DNA from: Achromobacter animicus
GTDB taxonomy: Bacteria; Pseudomonadota; Gammaproteobacteria; Burkholderiales; Burkholderiaceae_B
Assembly (NCBI RefSeq): GCF_902859585.1
Contig: NZ_CADIJM010000003.1
Span: 1 to 64,000, forward strand
Reading direction: 5' to 3'
DNA length: 64,000 nt
Made by a program: the position numbers and the translations under genes
Shown here: piece after piece, positions 18,579-26,640 of the stretch
How the letters are laid out: each line of letters opens with the position of its first letter
Numbering within the stretch: the first letter of the stretch is position 1
The notes under the pieces: generated by a model
What the model saw: the letters and a program-made list of their open reading frames with translations, nothing else
Database searches by the model: none
What the model was told of the DNA's origin: nothing

Positions 18579-19763
18579 ATGCCTATGCTTTTGCCCATCC
18601 TGCTACTTTCCGCCGCCGGCTTCACCATCCTGACCACCGAGTTCCTGATCGTGGGGCTGCTGCCCGGGCTTGCCCGCGATCTGGACGTGACCGTTTCCCA
18701 GGCAGGCCTGCTGGTGACGCTGTTTGCCTTTACGGTCGCGGCGACCGGCCCCCTGCTCACCGCCCTGATGGCCAACATGGAGCGCAAGCGCCTGTTCATC
18801 GGGGTGCTGGTGCTGTTTGGCCTGTCCAACGCGCTGGCCGCCGTGGCGCCCAACATCTGGATCATGGCGATCGCGCGCTTTGTGCCGGCGCTGGCCCTGC
18901 CGGTGTTCTGGTCGCTGGCCAGCGCCACCGCCGTTGAACTGGTGGGCCCCGCGCGCGCCGGACGCGCCATTTCGACGGTGGCGTTCGGCATCGTGGCCGC
19001 CACGGTATTCGGCATTCCGATCGGTGTGCTGATCTCGGACGCGTTCGGGTGGCGCGCCGCGTTCTGGGTGCTGTCCGTGGTGGCGTTTGCCAAGGCCCTG
19101 CTACTGCTGCTGACCTTCCCCAGCACGCGCATCCGCGCCGACAGCGTGCGCCTCGTCACGCAGCTGCGGATCCTGCGCAAACCCATCGTTGTGAGCCATG
19201 TGGTGCTGTCGCTGCTGGTTTTCACCGGCATGTTTACGGCCTATACCTATCTTGCCGACATGCTGGAGCGGCTGGGCGGCTTTGACGGCGAGACCGTCGG
19301 CTGGACGATGATGGCGTTTGGCGCCGTTGGACTGGTGGGCAACACGCTGGGCGGACGCCTGGTGGACCGCAGCCCGCTCGGCGCCACGGCGCTGTTCTCG
19401 TCGCTGATGGCGGTTGGCCTGGCGTTCGTCGCGCCGGTCATGCAGTCGCACGGCCTGCTGGCTGTCGCGCTGGGCATCTGGGGAATCGCGCAGGCCGCAC
19501 TTTTCATCGTCTGCCACGTACGGCTGATGAAGTCCGCCCCCGAGGCGCCCGCGTTTGCCGCGTCGCTGAACATCTCCGGCGCGAACATCGGCATCGGCCT
19601 GGGCGCGGTGGTTGGCGGACATGTGATCGACCACTATGGCCTGGCGACGCTGGGCGGCGCCGCGGCCGTCATCGTGGCGGTTTCCGTAGGGTTGGCCGCG
19701 CTAATGATGGCGGCGTCCCGGGGCCGGCGGCAATCCAAGGCGGCGTGCGCCAACGCGGCCTGA
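18579..19763 (+). CDS. MFS transporter, DHA1-type efflux family
   Basis: About 394-aa major facilitator protein with 12 predicted membrane helices, starting within the first helix (LLPILLLSAAGFTILTTEFLIVGLLPGLA). The helix 2-3 loop and the RFVPALALPVFWSLA segment resemble arabinose-efflux/drug-export permeases (AraJ/YdhP-like). The substrate is unknown. Two starts are possible: ATG 18579, or ATG 18585 (MLLPIL), which has AAGGA at a better 6-base distance. It is a lone gene between the gap and ssrA; the inverted repeat about 260 bases upstream is the only candidate regulatory site. Confidence 0.85.
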   Translation: MPMLLPILLLSAAGFTILTTEFLIVGLLPGLARDLDVTVSQAGLLVTLFAFTVAATGPLLTALMANMERKRLFIGVLVLFGLSNALAAVAPNIWIMAIARFVPALALPVFWSLASATAVELVGPARAGRAISTVAFGIVAATVFGIPIGVLISDAFGWRAAFWVLSVVAFAKALLLLLTFPSTRIRADSVRLVTQLRILRKPIVVSHVVLSLLVFTGMFTAYTYLADMLERLGGFDGETVGWTMMAFGAVGLVGNTLGGRLVDRSPLGATALFSSLMAVGLAFVAPVMQSHGLLAVALGIWGIAQAALFIVCHVRLMKSAPEAPAFAASLNISGANIGIGLGAVVGGHVIDHYGLATLGGAAAVIVAVSVGLAALMMAASRGRRQSKAACANAA

Positions 19764-19837
19764 CGCCAAGCTTGTCTCGCCCCCGCCACGCTTGACACCG
19801 CTTGGGTTTACAGGATGGCAGGCGCTTGCATTTGCAG

Positions 19838-19843
19838 TACAAT
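19838..19843 (+). promoter_or_regulatory. Candidate -10 element of ssrA
   Basis: TACAAT 10 bases before the mature tmRNA end. The matching -35 region is weak, so only the -10 is called. Confidence 0.45.
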
Positions 19844-19853
19844 GGAAGGTCTT

Positions 19854-20242
19854 GGGGCCGATCCGGATTCGACGTGGGTCGCGAAACAACTCAGGGCATG
19901 CCGAGCACCAGTACGCTCGTTAAACCACTGGAACACTACAAACGCCAACGACGAGCGTTTCGCTCTCGCCGCTTAAGCGGTGAGCCGCTGCACTGATCTG
20001 TCCTTGGGTCAGGCGGAGGAAGGCAACTTCCTAGGGGGGTAACCCTCGAACCGCAGCAGCGACATTCACAAGGAATCGGTCTGCGCTGGGGTCACACGGC
20101 TCAGATTTAAATTACGTGAATCGCTTTGGTCCGGCCTGTCGGTTGGCTAAGTCCAAAGTTAAAACCAAATAAATCGACTACGCATGTAGAACTGGTTGCG
20201 GAGGGCTTGCGGACGGGGGTTCAATTCCCCCCGGCTCCACCA
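19854..20242 (+). ncRNA. ssrA: Transfer-messenger RNA (tmRNA)
   Basis: 389-nt RNA that rescues stalled ribosomes and tags the unfinished protein for proteolysis. The 5' end GGGGCCGATCCGGATTCGAC pairs with the 3' end ...GGGGGTTCAATTCCCCCCGGCTCCACCA to form the alanyl-tRNA-like part with an encoded CCA. The tag frame (19944-19976) reads ANDERFALAA followed by TAA, the tag I know from Bordetella-type betaproteobacteria. GC-rich paired segments fitting the pseudoknots follow. ssrA is a common island insertion site, but no integrase gene or repeated 3' end is visible here. A bidirectional terminator follows. Confidence 0.98.
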
Positions 20243-20273
20243 AATTCCGTTCAGCAACGTCAGCTGAAACCAA

Positions 20274-20310
20274 AAATCCTCAAGGGTGCAGACCCTTGAG
20301 GATTTTTTTC
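20274..20310 (+). terminator. Bidirectional terminator between ssrA and the lipoprotein gene
   Basis: Stem AATCCTCAAGGGT/ACCCTTGAGGATT followed by T7 on the plus strand; the minus strand also reads into ATTTTTGG, so it can serve both converging genes. Confidence 0.9.
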
Positions 20311-20317
20311 GTTTGGG

Positions 20318-20572
20318 TCACTGCCGGTTGACCCAGTCCTGGGCTCCTTCGATGAACCAGGGGAGATTCAGGCGTTCGCCCTCGCCCGATTGAATCGTCA
20401 GACGCTGGCCGGACGGGTTGGCGTTGTTGTTGGAACCCGCCGGCGAATCCAGCGGCCGGCTGCGGTAGTCCACGTTGTTTCGCGGTTGCTGCGGGGTCTC
20501 TGCGCAGGCGGCGAGGGCTGCGATGGCCGCCCCGGCGAGCAGTAGGCGCAGCGCTGCGTGATGAATCTTCAT
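20318..20572 (-). CDS. Small putative lipoprotein
   Basis: 84-aa protein not recognised as a named family. The N-terminus has a charged MKIHH, a hydrophobic core and a lipobox LAALAAC, predicting lipid attachment at Cys23 after signal peptidase II. The mature part is polar (Asn, Gly, Ser, Pro-rich) with a conserved-looking end LPWFIEGAQDWVNRQ. It is probably outer-membrane or periplasmic. It converges on ssrA across a shared terminator and lies downstream of the TonB receptor by 170 bases with nothing recognisable in between. Function unknown. Confidence 0.75.
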   Translation of the reverse strand: MKIHHAALRLLLAGAAIAALAACAETPQQPRNNVDYRSRPLDSPAGSNNNANPSGQRLTIQSGEGERLNLPWFIEGAQDWVNRQ

Positions 20573-20742
20573 GGTGTTCGGTTCCTGCTGGGGGCACAGG
20601 CCGGCGTGCCAGGCGAAACGGCCTTTCCCGTACCTTACTCGCATTAGGGTGGCCGCGTCAGGCAGCTCCGGTCGCCTGGCCGCCCACGTCAGCCTTCCCC
20701 CCTCCCACCGAAGCAGGTCGGGCGCGGGCGCGGCCTCCCAGG

Positions 20743-23289
20743 TCAGAACTGATACTTCAATGTCAGCATGGCGTGGCGGGTAGGCGCGTAGATCCCGGTG
20801 TAGAAGGTGGTGTCCAGCCCCTGCAGGTATTTCTTGTCGAACACGTTGTTCAGGTTCAGCGTGGCCGAGAGCTGGCGGTTGAAGTCGTAGCGCGCCATCA
20901 GGTTGGCGACGGCGTAGGCGGGCTGCTCGCCTTTGAGGGTGACGCCCGGCAGGGACCAGGTGGTGGCGCTGTAGTAGATGCGGCTTTGCCAGTTGACGCC
21001 GCCGCCCACAGTCAGGCGGTGCCAGTCGCCGGGCAGGCGGTAGGTGGTCCACAGCTTGGCCATGTGGCGCGGGAAGATCGTTCGGATAGTCCCGCCCTCG
21101 CCGTCTTTGGTGATGCTGTAGCTGTAACTGAGTGCGGCTTGCCAGCCGCGGGCCAATTCGCCGTTGAACTCGATATCCAGGCCCGACGTTTTGGCGCCGC
21201 TGACGGCGCGGTAAGCCGGTTCCCGCACGGTGCCGGGCACGAACTGGCCTTCGTCGACTTCGGCAAGGTTGTCCTGGCGGATCTGATAGAGCGCGATGGC
21301 GCTGGTGAGGCGGCCGCCAAAGTAGTCGCTCTTCAAGCCGATTTCGTAGTTGTCGCCGGTGCGCGGGTCCAGCACGTTGCCATTGCGATCGCGGGCGCTT
21401 TGCGGCTTGAAGATGCTGGTGTAGCTGGCGTAGACAGAATGCTGGTCGTTCAGGTCGTAGACGATGCCGGCGTAGGGCGTGACAACGCCGCTTTCGCTCA
21501 TCTCGGTGATCTTGTTGTTTCGCGCCAGCGCGGGCGACGTGTAGATCTGCGAGAGCTTGTAGCGGTAGTTGCTGACGCGCGCGCCCACGATGACGGCGAG
21601 GTCGTCCGTGGGCTTCAGGCGCAACGCGGAATAGACGCCCTGCTGCTTTTGCCAGCCGTCGTAATCCATGAGTTTCTGGCCTGACGCGGTAGGCCCTGCA
21701 GTGTCGTTGCCCCAGGTGTAAATGTTGACGTCACGGCCTTCGATGTCGTCGTCGGCCGGCTCGTGATAGTTATTGAACTCCGCCCAATTCATTCCCACGA
21801 CGAACTCGTGCTGCCTTCCCCACAATTCGAATGGTCCGGCCGCCTGCACGTCGAAGCCGGTCTGGCGCTGGCGGGCGCTGCCCAGGCCGCCATAGAACTG
21901 CACGCCGTCGCCCGTGTTGCGCTCGACGAAACCCCAACTGGCGTCGGCCGACGAAAACTCGCGCTTGCCGTGAAGGTAGTTGCCCGAAAACTTGAGCTTC
22001 CAGTCGTTGGCGAACTTGTGCTCGAGGTTGAGGAAGGCGTTGTAGACCTTGAGCTCGTCGGTGTTCCAGCGTGCCCCGGCGTTGTCGGACGCCTTGAAAT
22101 CGGTCTGCTGACCGTCAGCGTAAAAGAGCGGCAGTCCGGTCGACGACTGTCCGCGCGGATCGTTGTTCTGGTAGTCCAGGCCCGCCGTGAGCATCGTGTT
22201 CGGCGTAAGGTCCGCCTCCAGCACGCCGTAGAAAACCGTCTTGTTTTCCTTGTAGTAGTCGATATGCGTGTTGCCCTGCTCGTGCGCAGCGACGAAGCGG
22301 CCGCGCAAGGTGCCGGCGTCGTTGATCGGCCCGCCCACGTCGAGTTCGCCGCGGCCGCGGCCCCAGGTGCCTGCGCCCACGCTGGCATAGCCCTGGAATT
22401 CGCGCGTGGGCTTCTTGCGGATGAGGTTGACGGTGCCCGAGGGATCGCCCGCCCCCGTCATCAGCCCCGTTGCGCCGCGCAGGACCTCGACGCGGTCATA
22501 GATGGCCAGGTCCGTCTGGCTCTGCGGGATGTTCTGCGACACGATGTCGGTCGCGGTCAGGACGCCATCAAACTGATAGTTATCGATGTTGTAGCCGCGC
22601 GAAAGAATCGAGAACCGTCCTGTGCCGATGTTCTGCACCGAGATGCCCGGCGTGCGGTCCAGCAGTGCCTCGATGCTGTCGACGCCCTCGTCCTCGATGC
22701 GCTGGCGCGTCATGACGCTGATGGTCTGCGGCGTTTCGCGCTGCGTGAGCGGCAGGCCGGTGGCGAAGGACAAGGGGCCGGTCATGGCGTAGCTGTTCGA
22801 ACCCTCCGTGGCGCCAAAGCCGTCGGCTTGGACGGTGACGGGCGCCAGCGTGGCCACACCGCCAGCGGGCGCCGCGCGGTGCAGCACATAACTGCCGCCC
22901 TCTGCCGGCGATGCAGCCAGGCCGGTGCCCGCCAGCAAGGCATTCAACGCGGCGCGCGGGTCCAGGTCGCCCGACACGCCCGGGCTTTGCTTGCCCTGCG
23001 CGAGTCCGCCTGCGCCGGCGACCAGCACGCCTGACTCGCTGGCGAAGCGGGCGAGCACCGTGCTCAACGGGCCAGCGGGGATGTCGTAGTGCCGCGTTGC
23101 GGCCGCTGCAGGTTGTTGAACGCCTGCGGTCTGCGCGATGGCGTCCGGCGCGTCGACGGCCAGGACCGCCACGCCGCCCGCGATCGCCAATTGCACGAGA
23201 CGCGCCGAGCAGGTCAGGCGGGAACGGCCCGCGAGGCGGCGGAATGAGTGGGGCGGCCGCTTAGCGGCAAGGACTGAATGACGGGGCAT
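20743..23289 (-). CDS. TonB-dependent ferric-siderophore receptor with signalling (STN) domain
   Basis: 848-aa outer-membrane transporter. Residues 1-52 are a long signal region (ends AIAQ); about 65-137 form a secretin/TonB N-terminal (STN) domain that contacts FecR; LAPVTVQADGF leads into the plug (TQRETPQTISVMTRQRIEDEG, RGYNIDNYQFDG, LRGATGLMTGAGDPSGTVNLIRKKP), the pattern of the FpvA/FoxA/FhuE siderophore group. The rest is a 22-strand barrel closing with the terminal ...LTLKYQF. It is preceded by fecI-fecR on the same strand, so it is the likely target of that sigma factor. The ligand, probably a hydroxamate siderophore, cannot be fixed from sequence. Confidence 0.95.
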   Translation of the reverse strand: MPRHSVLAAKRPPHSFRRLAGRSRLTCSARLVQLAIAGGVAVLAVDAPDAIAQTAGVQQPAAAATRHYDIPAGPLSTVLARFASESGVLVAGAGGLAQGKQSPGVSGDLDPRAALNALLAGTGLAASPAEGGSYVLHRAAPAGGVATLAPVTVQADGFGATEGSNSYAMTGPLSFATGLPLTQRETPQTISVMTRQRIEDEGVDSIEALLDRTPGISVQNIGTGRFSILSRGYNIDNYQFDGVLTATDIVSQNIPQSQTDLAIYDRVEVLRGATGLMTGAGDPSGTVNLIRKKPTREFQGYASVGAGTWGRGRGELDVGGPINDAGTLRGRFVAAHEQGNTHIDYYKENKTVFYGVLEADLTPNTMLTAGLDYQNNDPRGQSSTGLPLFYADGQQTDFKASDNAGARWNTDELKVYNAFLNLEHKFANDWKLKFSGNYLHGKREFSSADASWGFVERNTGDGVQFYGGLGSARQRQTGFDVQAAGPFELWGRQHEFVVGMNWAEFNNYHEPADDDIEGRDVNIYTWGNDTAGPTASGQKLMDYDGWQKQQGVYSALRLKPTDDLAVIVGARVSNYRYKLSQIYTSPALARNNKITEMSESGVVTPYAGIVYDLNDQHSVYASYTSIFKPQSARDRNGNVLDPRTGDNYEIGLKSDYFGGRLTSAIALYQIRQDNLAEVDEGQFVPGTVREPAYRAVSGAKTSGLDIEFNGELARGWQAALSYSYSITKDGEGGTIRTIFPRHMAKLWTTYRLPGDWHRLTVGGGVNWQSRIYYSATTWSLPGVTLKGEQPAYAVANLMARYDFNRQLSATLNLNNVFDKKYLQGLDTTFYTGIYAPTRHAMLTLKYQF

Positions 23290-23340
23290 GACGAACTGGG
23301 TTCCGATGAGGTTTATCTACGAGCCGTGCGATTGAATTCG

Positions 23341-23366
23341 CTCTCATTAGGGGAATCGAACGAGAA
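23341..23366 (-). promoter_or_regulatory. Candidate control region of the TonB receptor
   Basis: The 176-base fecR-receptor gap contains CTCTCATT (23341-23348) and AACGAGAA (23359-23366), which resemble opposed Fur half-sites, near the expected position of a FecI-type promoter. No reliable ECF -35/-10 pair could be assigned by eye. Confidence 0.3.
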
Positions 23367-23465
23367 CCTCAAAAGCGGAACCGGGCGGGAGAAAAATTGT
23401 TGCGATGCCGTGCGAATCGCGATGAATCGCGGACGGGCGGGTGGCGGGAAAGGGTGAGGATCGCG

Positions 23466-24476
23466 TCAGCGGCTGCCGACCGGACCGCCTCGCGGCTGGA
23501 TGCTGACCCACCACGGCAAGGTCCGCTGGATGCGGATGGGCAGAACGCCTTCGAGCATGGCCAGCGCCCGATCGGGGTCGGTGGCCGGATAGCTGCCGAT
23601 GACCGGCAGGTTGGCGATCTCGGGCGCCACGCGCAGCACGCCGCCGCGATAGCGCTGCAGCTCGCTGGCGACATCCGCCAGCGGAGTGTTGTTGGTGACC
23701 AGGATGCCGCGCGACCAGGCCTCGCGCGCGGGGTCGGCGGATTGCGTGACGGCCAGCATTGCATCCGTGAAGCGCATCTGCTCGCCCGTCTGGATAACGC
23801 GCGTGCTGCCCGTGACGGCGGTGCGCGCTTCGACGGCGCCCTTGTAGACCGCCACCAGCGTCTCGTCGCCGTCGAGCCGCACCGTGAATCGCGTGCCGAG
23901 GGCGCGCACCCTGCCCTGCGGGGTATCGACGACAAACGGGCGTGCGGGATCGGCCGCGGTCTGTATCAGTATTTCGCCTGCCAAGAGGCGAAGCCGGCGC
24001 AGGCCGCCGCTGTAATCCTCGTCGAAGGCGCTGCCGGTGCCGAGCCAGACAACGGAACCGTCAGCCAGTTCGATCTGCCGGACCTCGCCGGTGGCGCTGC
24101 GGTGATCGGCCGCCCAGGCCAGCACCACGCCGGGCAGAGGCGTGAGGCGCCACGCCGCCAGCCCGGACAGGCCCGTGCCGGCCAGCGCCGCCAGGCCGAA
24201 CAACATCTGACGCCGGCGCGCCATGCGGCTGTTGGCCATGCAATAGCCCTTGGCGACGGCGTCGCGGCCGGGGCTGGACTGGACGGGTTGGAACTGGCTG
24301 CTGATGCGCTCGACGTAGCCCCAGGCGGTCCGGTTTTCCTGCGCGCGTTCAAGCCAGGACTGCCAGCGCCGGCGCTCGTCGGGCGTGGCCTCGCCGGAGC
24401 GCAGCAGCGCAAACCATTCGGCAGCCTGCTCAAGCGCCTGGTGCGTGGGCTCGGCGGCGGATTGCACAGAGGTCAT
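23466..24476 (-). CDS. fecR: FecR-type anti-sigma/sensor protein
   Basis: 336-aa inner-membrane sensor. The N-terminal cytoplasmic part (about residues 1-85: DUF4880-like EQAAEWFALLRSGEAT...RRRWQSWL) binds the sigma factor; one membrane segment follows (MLFGLAALAGTGLSGLAAW); the periplasmic FecR domain (about 130-230) has RQIELADGSVVWLGTGSAF and VDTPQGRVRALGTRFTVR. In the family it relays receptor occupancy to FecI. It is located between fecI (31 bases upstream) and the receptor gene (176 bases downstream), the usual order. Confidence 0.94.
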   Translation of the reverse strand: MTSVQSAAEPTHQALEQAAEWFALLRSGEATPDERRRWQSWLERAQENRTAWGYVERISSQFQPVQSSPGRDAVAKGYCMANSRMARRRQMLFGLAALAGTGLSGLAAWRLTPLPGVVLAWAADHRSATGEVRQIELADGSVVWLGTGSAFDEDYSGGLRRLRLLAGEILIQTAADPARPFVVDTPQGRVRALGTRFTVRLDGDETLVAVYKGAVEARTAVTGSTRVIQTGEQMRFTDAMLAVTQSADPAREAWSRGILVTNNTPLADVASELQRYRGGVLRVAPEIANLPVIGSYPATDPDRALAMLEGVLPIRIQRTLPWWVSIQPRGGPVGSR

Positions 24477-24507
24477 GTTGCGCCTCGAACGCGGAAATCC
24501 CAGCCTG

Positions 24508-25104
24508 TCATGCCGAACCGGTCCCCACGGGCGCGGCCGAATTCACATGGATCGGCGGTTCGATGGCCACCGACCGCGCCTCCAGCATCAGGCAGTGCAG
24601 CATGGCCTGGGCGACGTACTTGCGAACCATTCGGGTGGACACACCCAGCTCCTGCGCCACTTCCTTGTCGGACATCTCGCACGCGACCGCCATGACGAAA
24701 GCATTGGCGGCTTTGACCGGCATGCTGCGCAGCATGCCGTCAATTTCCAGCAGCGCCTGGATGACGATCACCTGATGTTCAGCCGACGGGGCCACGGCCT
24801 CGGGCCGCGCGGCCAGCTCTTCCAGCCACATCTGCTCGATCTGGCGGCGCCGCCACAGGTCCACGCACATGCCGTTGGCCATGGCGCGCAAATACGCCCG
24901 AGCCTCGGGAGCGCTGTCGAAGCGGCGCGGCTTCTGGATAAGGCGCACAAAAGCGTCGTGCGCCAGGTCGGCCGCGTCACACGAATTGCCCAGGCGCCGG
25001 CGCAACCACCCATGAAGCCATCCGTGATGGTGGGTGTACAGGAATTCGATTTGTGAGGACGGCGCGTCGCTGGCCACGGCGGTAGAAGGACCTCGGGCCA
25101 TCAT
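24508..25104 (-). CDS. fecI: FecI-type ECF sigma factor
   Basis: 198-aa sigma-70 region 2/4 protein that would direct transcription of the iron receptor gene. Region 2 is seen in FLYTHHHGWLHGWLRRRLGN...DAADLAHDAFVRLIQ, region 4 in MSDKEVAQELGVSTRMVRKYVAQAMLHC. The first of two adjacent ATG codons is used. A C-terminal tail of about 25 residues (IEPPIHVNSAAPVG) extends past the usual end. A Fur-like site precedes the gene, fitting iron repression. Confidence 0.94.
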   Translation of the reverse strand: MMARGPSTAVASDAPSSQIEFLYTHHHGWLHGWLRRRLGNSCDAADLAHDAFVRLIQKPRRFDSAPEARAYLRAMANGMCVDLWRRRQIEQMWLEELAARPEAVAPSAEHQVIVIQALLEIDGMLRSMPVKAANAFVMAVACEMSDKEVAQELGVSTRMVRKYVAQAMLHCLMLEARSVAIEPPIHVNSAAPVGTGSA

Positions 25105-25449
25105 GGAACGCCCGGAAATCTAAATAAGAATTACTCGTGATTATGCGCACAACGGCCCCGTTTTGCAACGCGGCATTTCCGTTGGCGCGAATCGGCGCGT
25201 TTAAAGCCCGGCGTTCATAACGGAAATTTATTGTTTCGTGCTTTATCTTGGCCGTTGTAACAGCCACAGGTGAATTGACCCCAAATTCCGGATGAAACCT
25301 GCATCTCCCCTGTGATGCGATCGCGCGAAGCGAGGCTTTACCACGCGCCTGATGCCAGGAAAGCTCGACATATTCCGACACATATTACGAATGCTTTCAA
25401 GACAAAATAGCCGCAAGAAAATGCCACCGGCGCTGGGGGCCACACCGTC
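25105..25449. other. Divergent fecI/wecB intergenic region
   Basis: 345 bases, AT-richer than the surroundings, with no gene seen. It must carry the promoters of both the iron-signalling unit (minus) and the polysaccharide operon (plus). Apart from a Fur-like site near fecI, no consensus promoter was recognised with confidence. Confidence 0.6.
25123..25141 (-). promoter_or_regulatory. Fur-box-like site upstream of fecI
   Basis: On the minus strand ATCACGAGTAATTCTTATT, with a well-matching right half (TTCTTATT) and a poor left half. It lies about 20 bases before the fecI start. Confidence 0.35.
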
Positions 25450-26604
25450 ATGAAAGTCCTGTCGATTTTCGGCACGCGTCCCGAAGCCATCAAGATGGCT
25501 CCGCTGGTCACCGCGTTGCAGAACGAGCCACAGATCCAGAGCGTGGTCTGCGTAACCGGGCAGCACCGGGAAATGCTGGATCAGGTGCTTGCGCTCTTCG
25601 AATTGAAGGCGCAGCACGACCTGGACATCATGGTGCCCAACCAGACGTTGAATGGCCTGTACGCCCGGTTGATCAGCCGCGTGGATGGCGTGCTGGAAGC
25701 GGAGAAGCCGGACTGCGTGCTGGTGCATGGCGACACGAGCACGGCATCGGCGTGTGCGCTGGCCTCGTTCCACCGGCGCGTGCGCATCGGTCACGTCGAG
25801 GCCGGGCTGCGCACCGGTAACCTGGCGATGCCGTTTCCCGAGGAAATGAACCGCCGCGTGGTCGACGCGATCGGCGACCTGCTGTTTGCGCCCACCGAGG
25901 AGTCGCGCGGGAATCTATTGCGCGAAAACCTGGCGGGCAGCATCACGGTAACCGGCAATACGGTGATCGACGCCCTGGCCATGACCTGCGCCAAGCTGAC
26001 CGCCGGTAGCGCCCTGACCCGCATGTTGCAGACCCGATACGCATGGCTGGACCCGAACCGCCGGCTGCTGTTGGTCACGGGCCACCGGCGCGAGAGCTTT
26101 GGCGAGGGCTTTCGCAACATCTGCGCCGCGCTGGCCGATCTGGCCCGGCGCGCGGACCTGCAGATCGTGTACCCGGTCCACCTGAATCCCCAGGTGCGCG
26201 GCGTCGTGATGGCCGAGCTGTCCGGCCTTGCCAACGTGCACTTGATCGACCCGCTGGATTACCTGGATTTCGTGTGGTTCATGCAGCGCGCGCACCTGAT
26301 CCTGACCGACTCGGGCGGGGTGCAGGAAGAGGCGCCCTATCTGGGCAAGCCGGTGCTGGTGATGCGCGACGTCACGGAGCGTCCGGAAGCGGTGCGGGCG
26401 GGCACGGTGGCGCTGGTCGGCACCGATACGCGGCGCATCGTCACCGAGGTCAACCGACTGCTTGATGACCCGGGGCTGCACAGCGCCTTCTCGCGGCGGA
26501 TCAATCCATACGGCGACGGCAAGGCCAGCCAGCGCATTGTCGATGCGCTCTGCGGCCGCGCCGTATCAGAATTTTCTCCCCACGGCGCCCCCTCCTCTCT
26601 CTGA
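25450..26604 (+). CDS. wecB: UDP-N-acetylglucosamine 2-epimerase (non-hydrolysing)
   Basis: 384-aa GT-B-fold enzyme that interconverts UDP-GlcNAc and UDP-ManNAc. Motifs: FGTRPEAIKMAPL, GQHREML, VHGDTSTA, GHVEAGLRTG, PFPEEMNRR, VTGHRRE and LTDSGGVQEEAPYLGKP with the catalytic Asp/Glu residues. Length is standard. It heads the polysaccharide run with only 36 bases to the next gene and there is no UDP-ManNAc dehydrogenase (wecC), so the product is probably used as ManNAc itself. In Escherichia coli WecB is needed for the NfrA/NfrB glycan recognised by phage N4, and the NfrB and NfrA relatives follow here. Confidence 0.95.
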   Translation: MKVLSIFGTRPEAIKMAPLVTALQNEPQIQSVVCVTGQHREMLDQVLALFELKAQHDLDIMVPNQTLNGLYARLISRVDGVLEAEKPDCVLVHGDTSTASACALASFHRRVRIGHVEAGLRTGNLAMPFPEEMNRRVVDAIGDLLFAPTEESRGNLLRENLAGSITVTGNTVIDALAMTCAKLTAGSALTRMLQTRYAWLDPNRRLLLVTGHRRESFGEGFRNICAALADLARRADLQIVYPVHLNPQVRGVVMAELSGLANVHLIDPLDYLDFVWFMQRAHLILTDSGGVQEEAPYLGKPVLVMRDVTERPEAVRAGTVALVGTDTRRIVTEVNRLLDDPGLHSAFSRRINPYGDGKASQRIVDALCGRAVSEFSPHGAPSSL

Positions 26605-26640
26605 CTATCTGCCGCGATGCCTATCTTGCCTGGAGCTTTC

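Noticed and set aside
19854-20320. Genomic island inserted at the ssrA 3' end
   Set aside because: No integrase, no repeated ssrA 3' end further on, and downstream genes show native composition.
20573-20742. Extra small gene between the lipoprotein and the TonB receptor
   Set aside because: The frame open through this gap runs antisense-free but overlaps the receptor 3' end and yields no recognisable or signal-bearing protein; no ribosome site.
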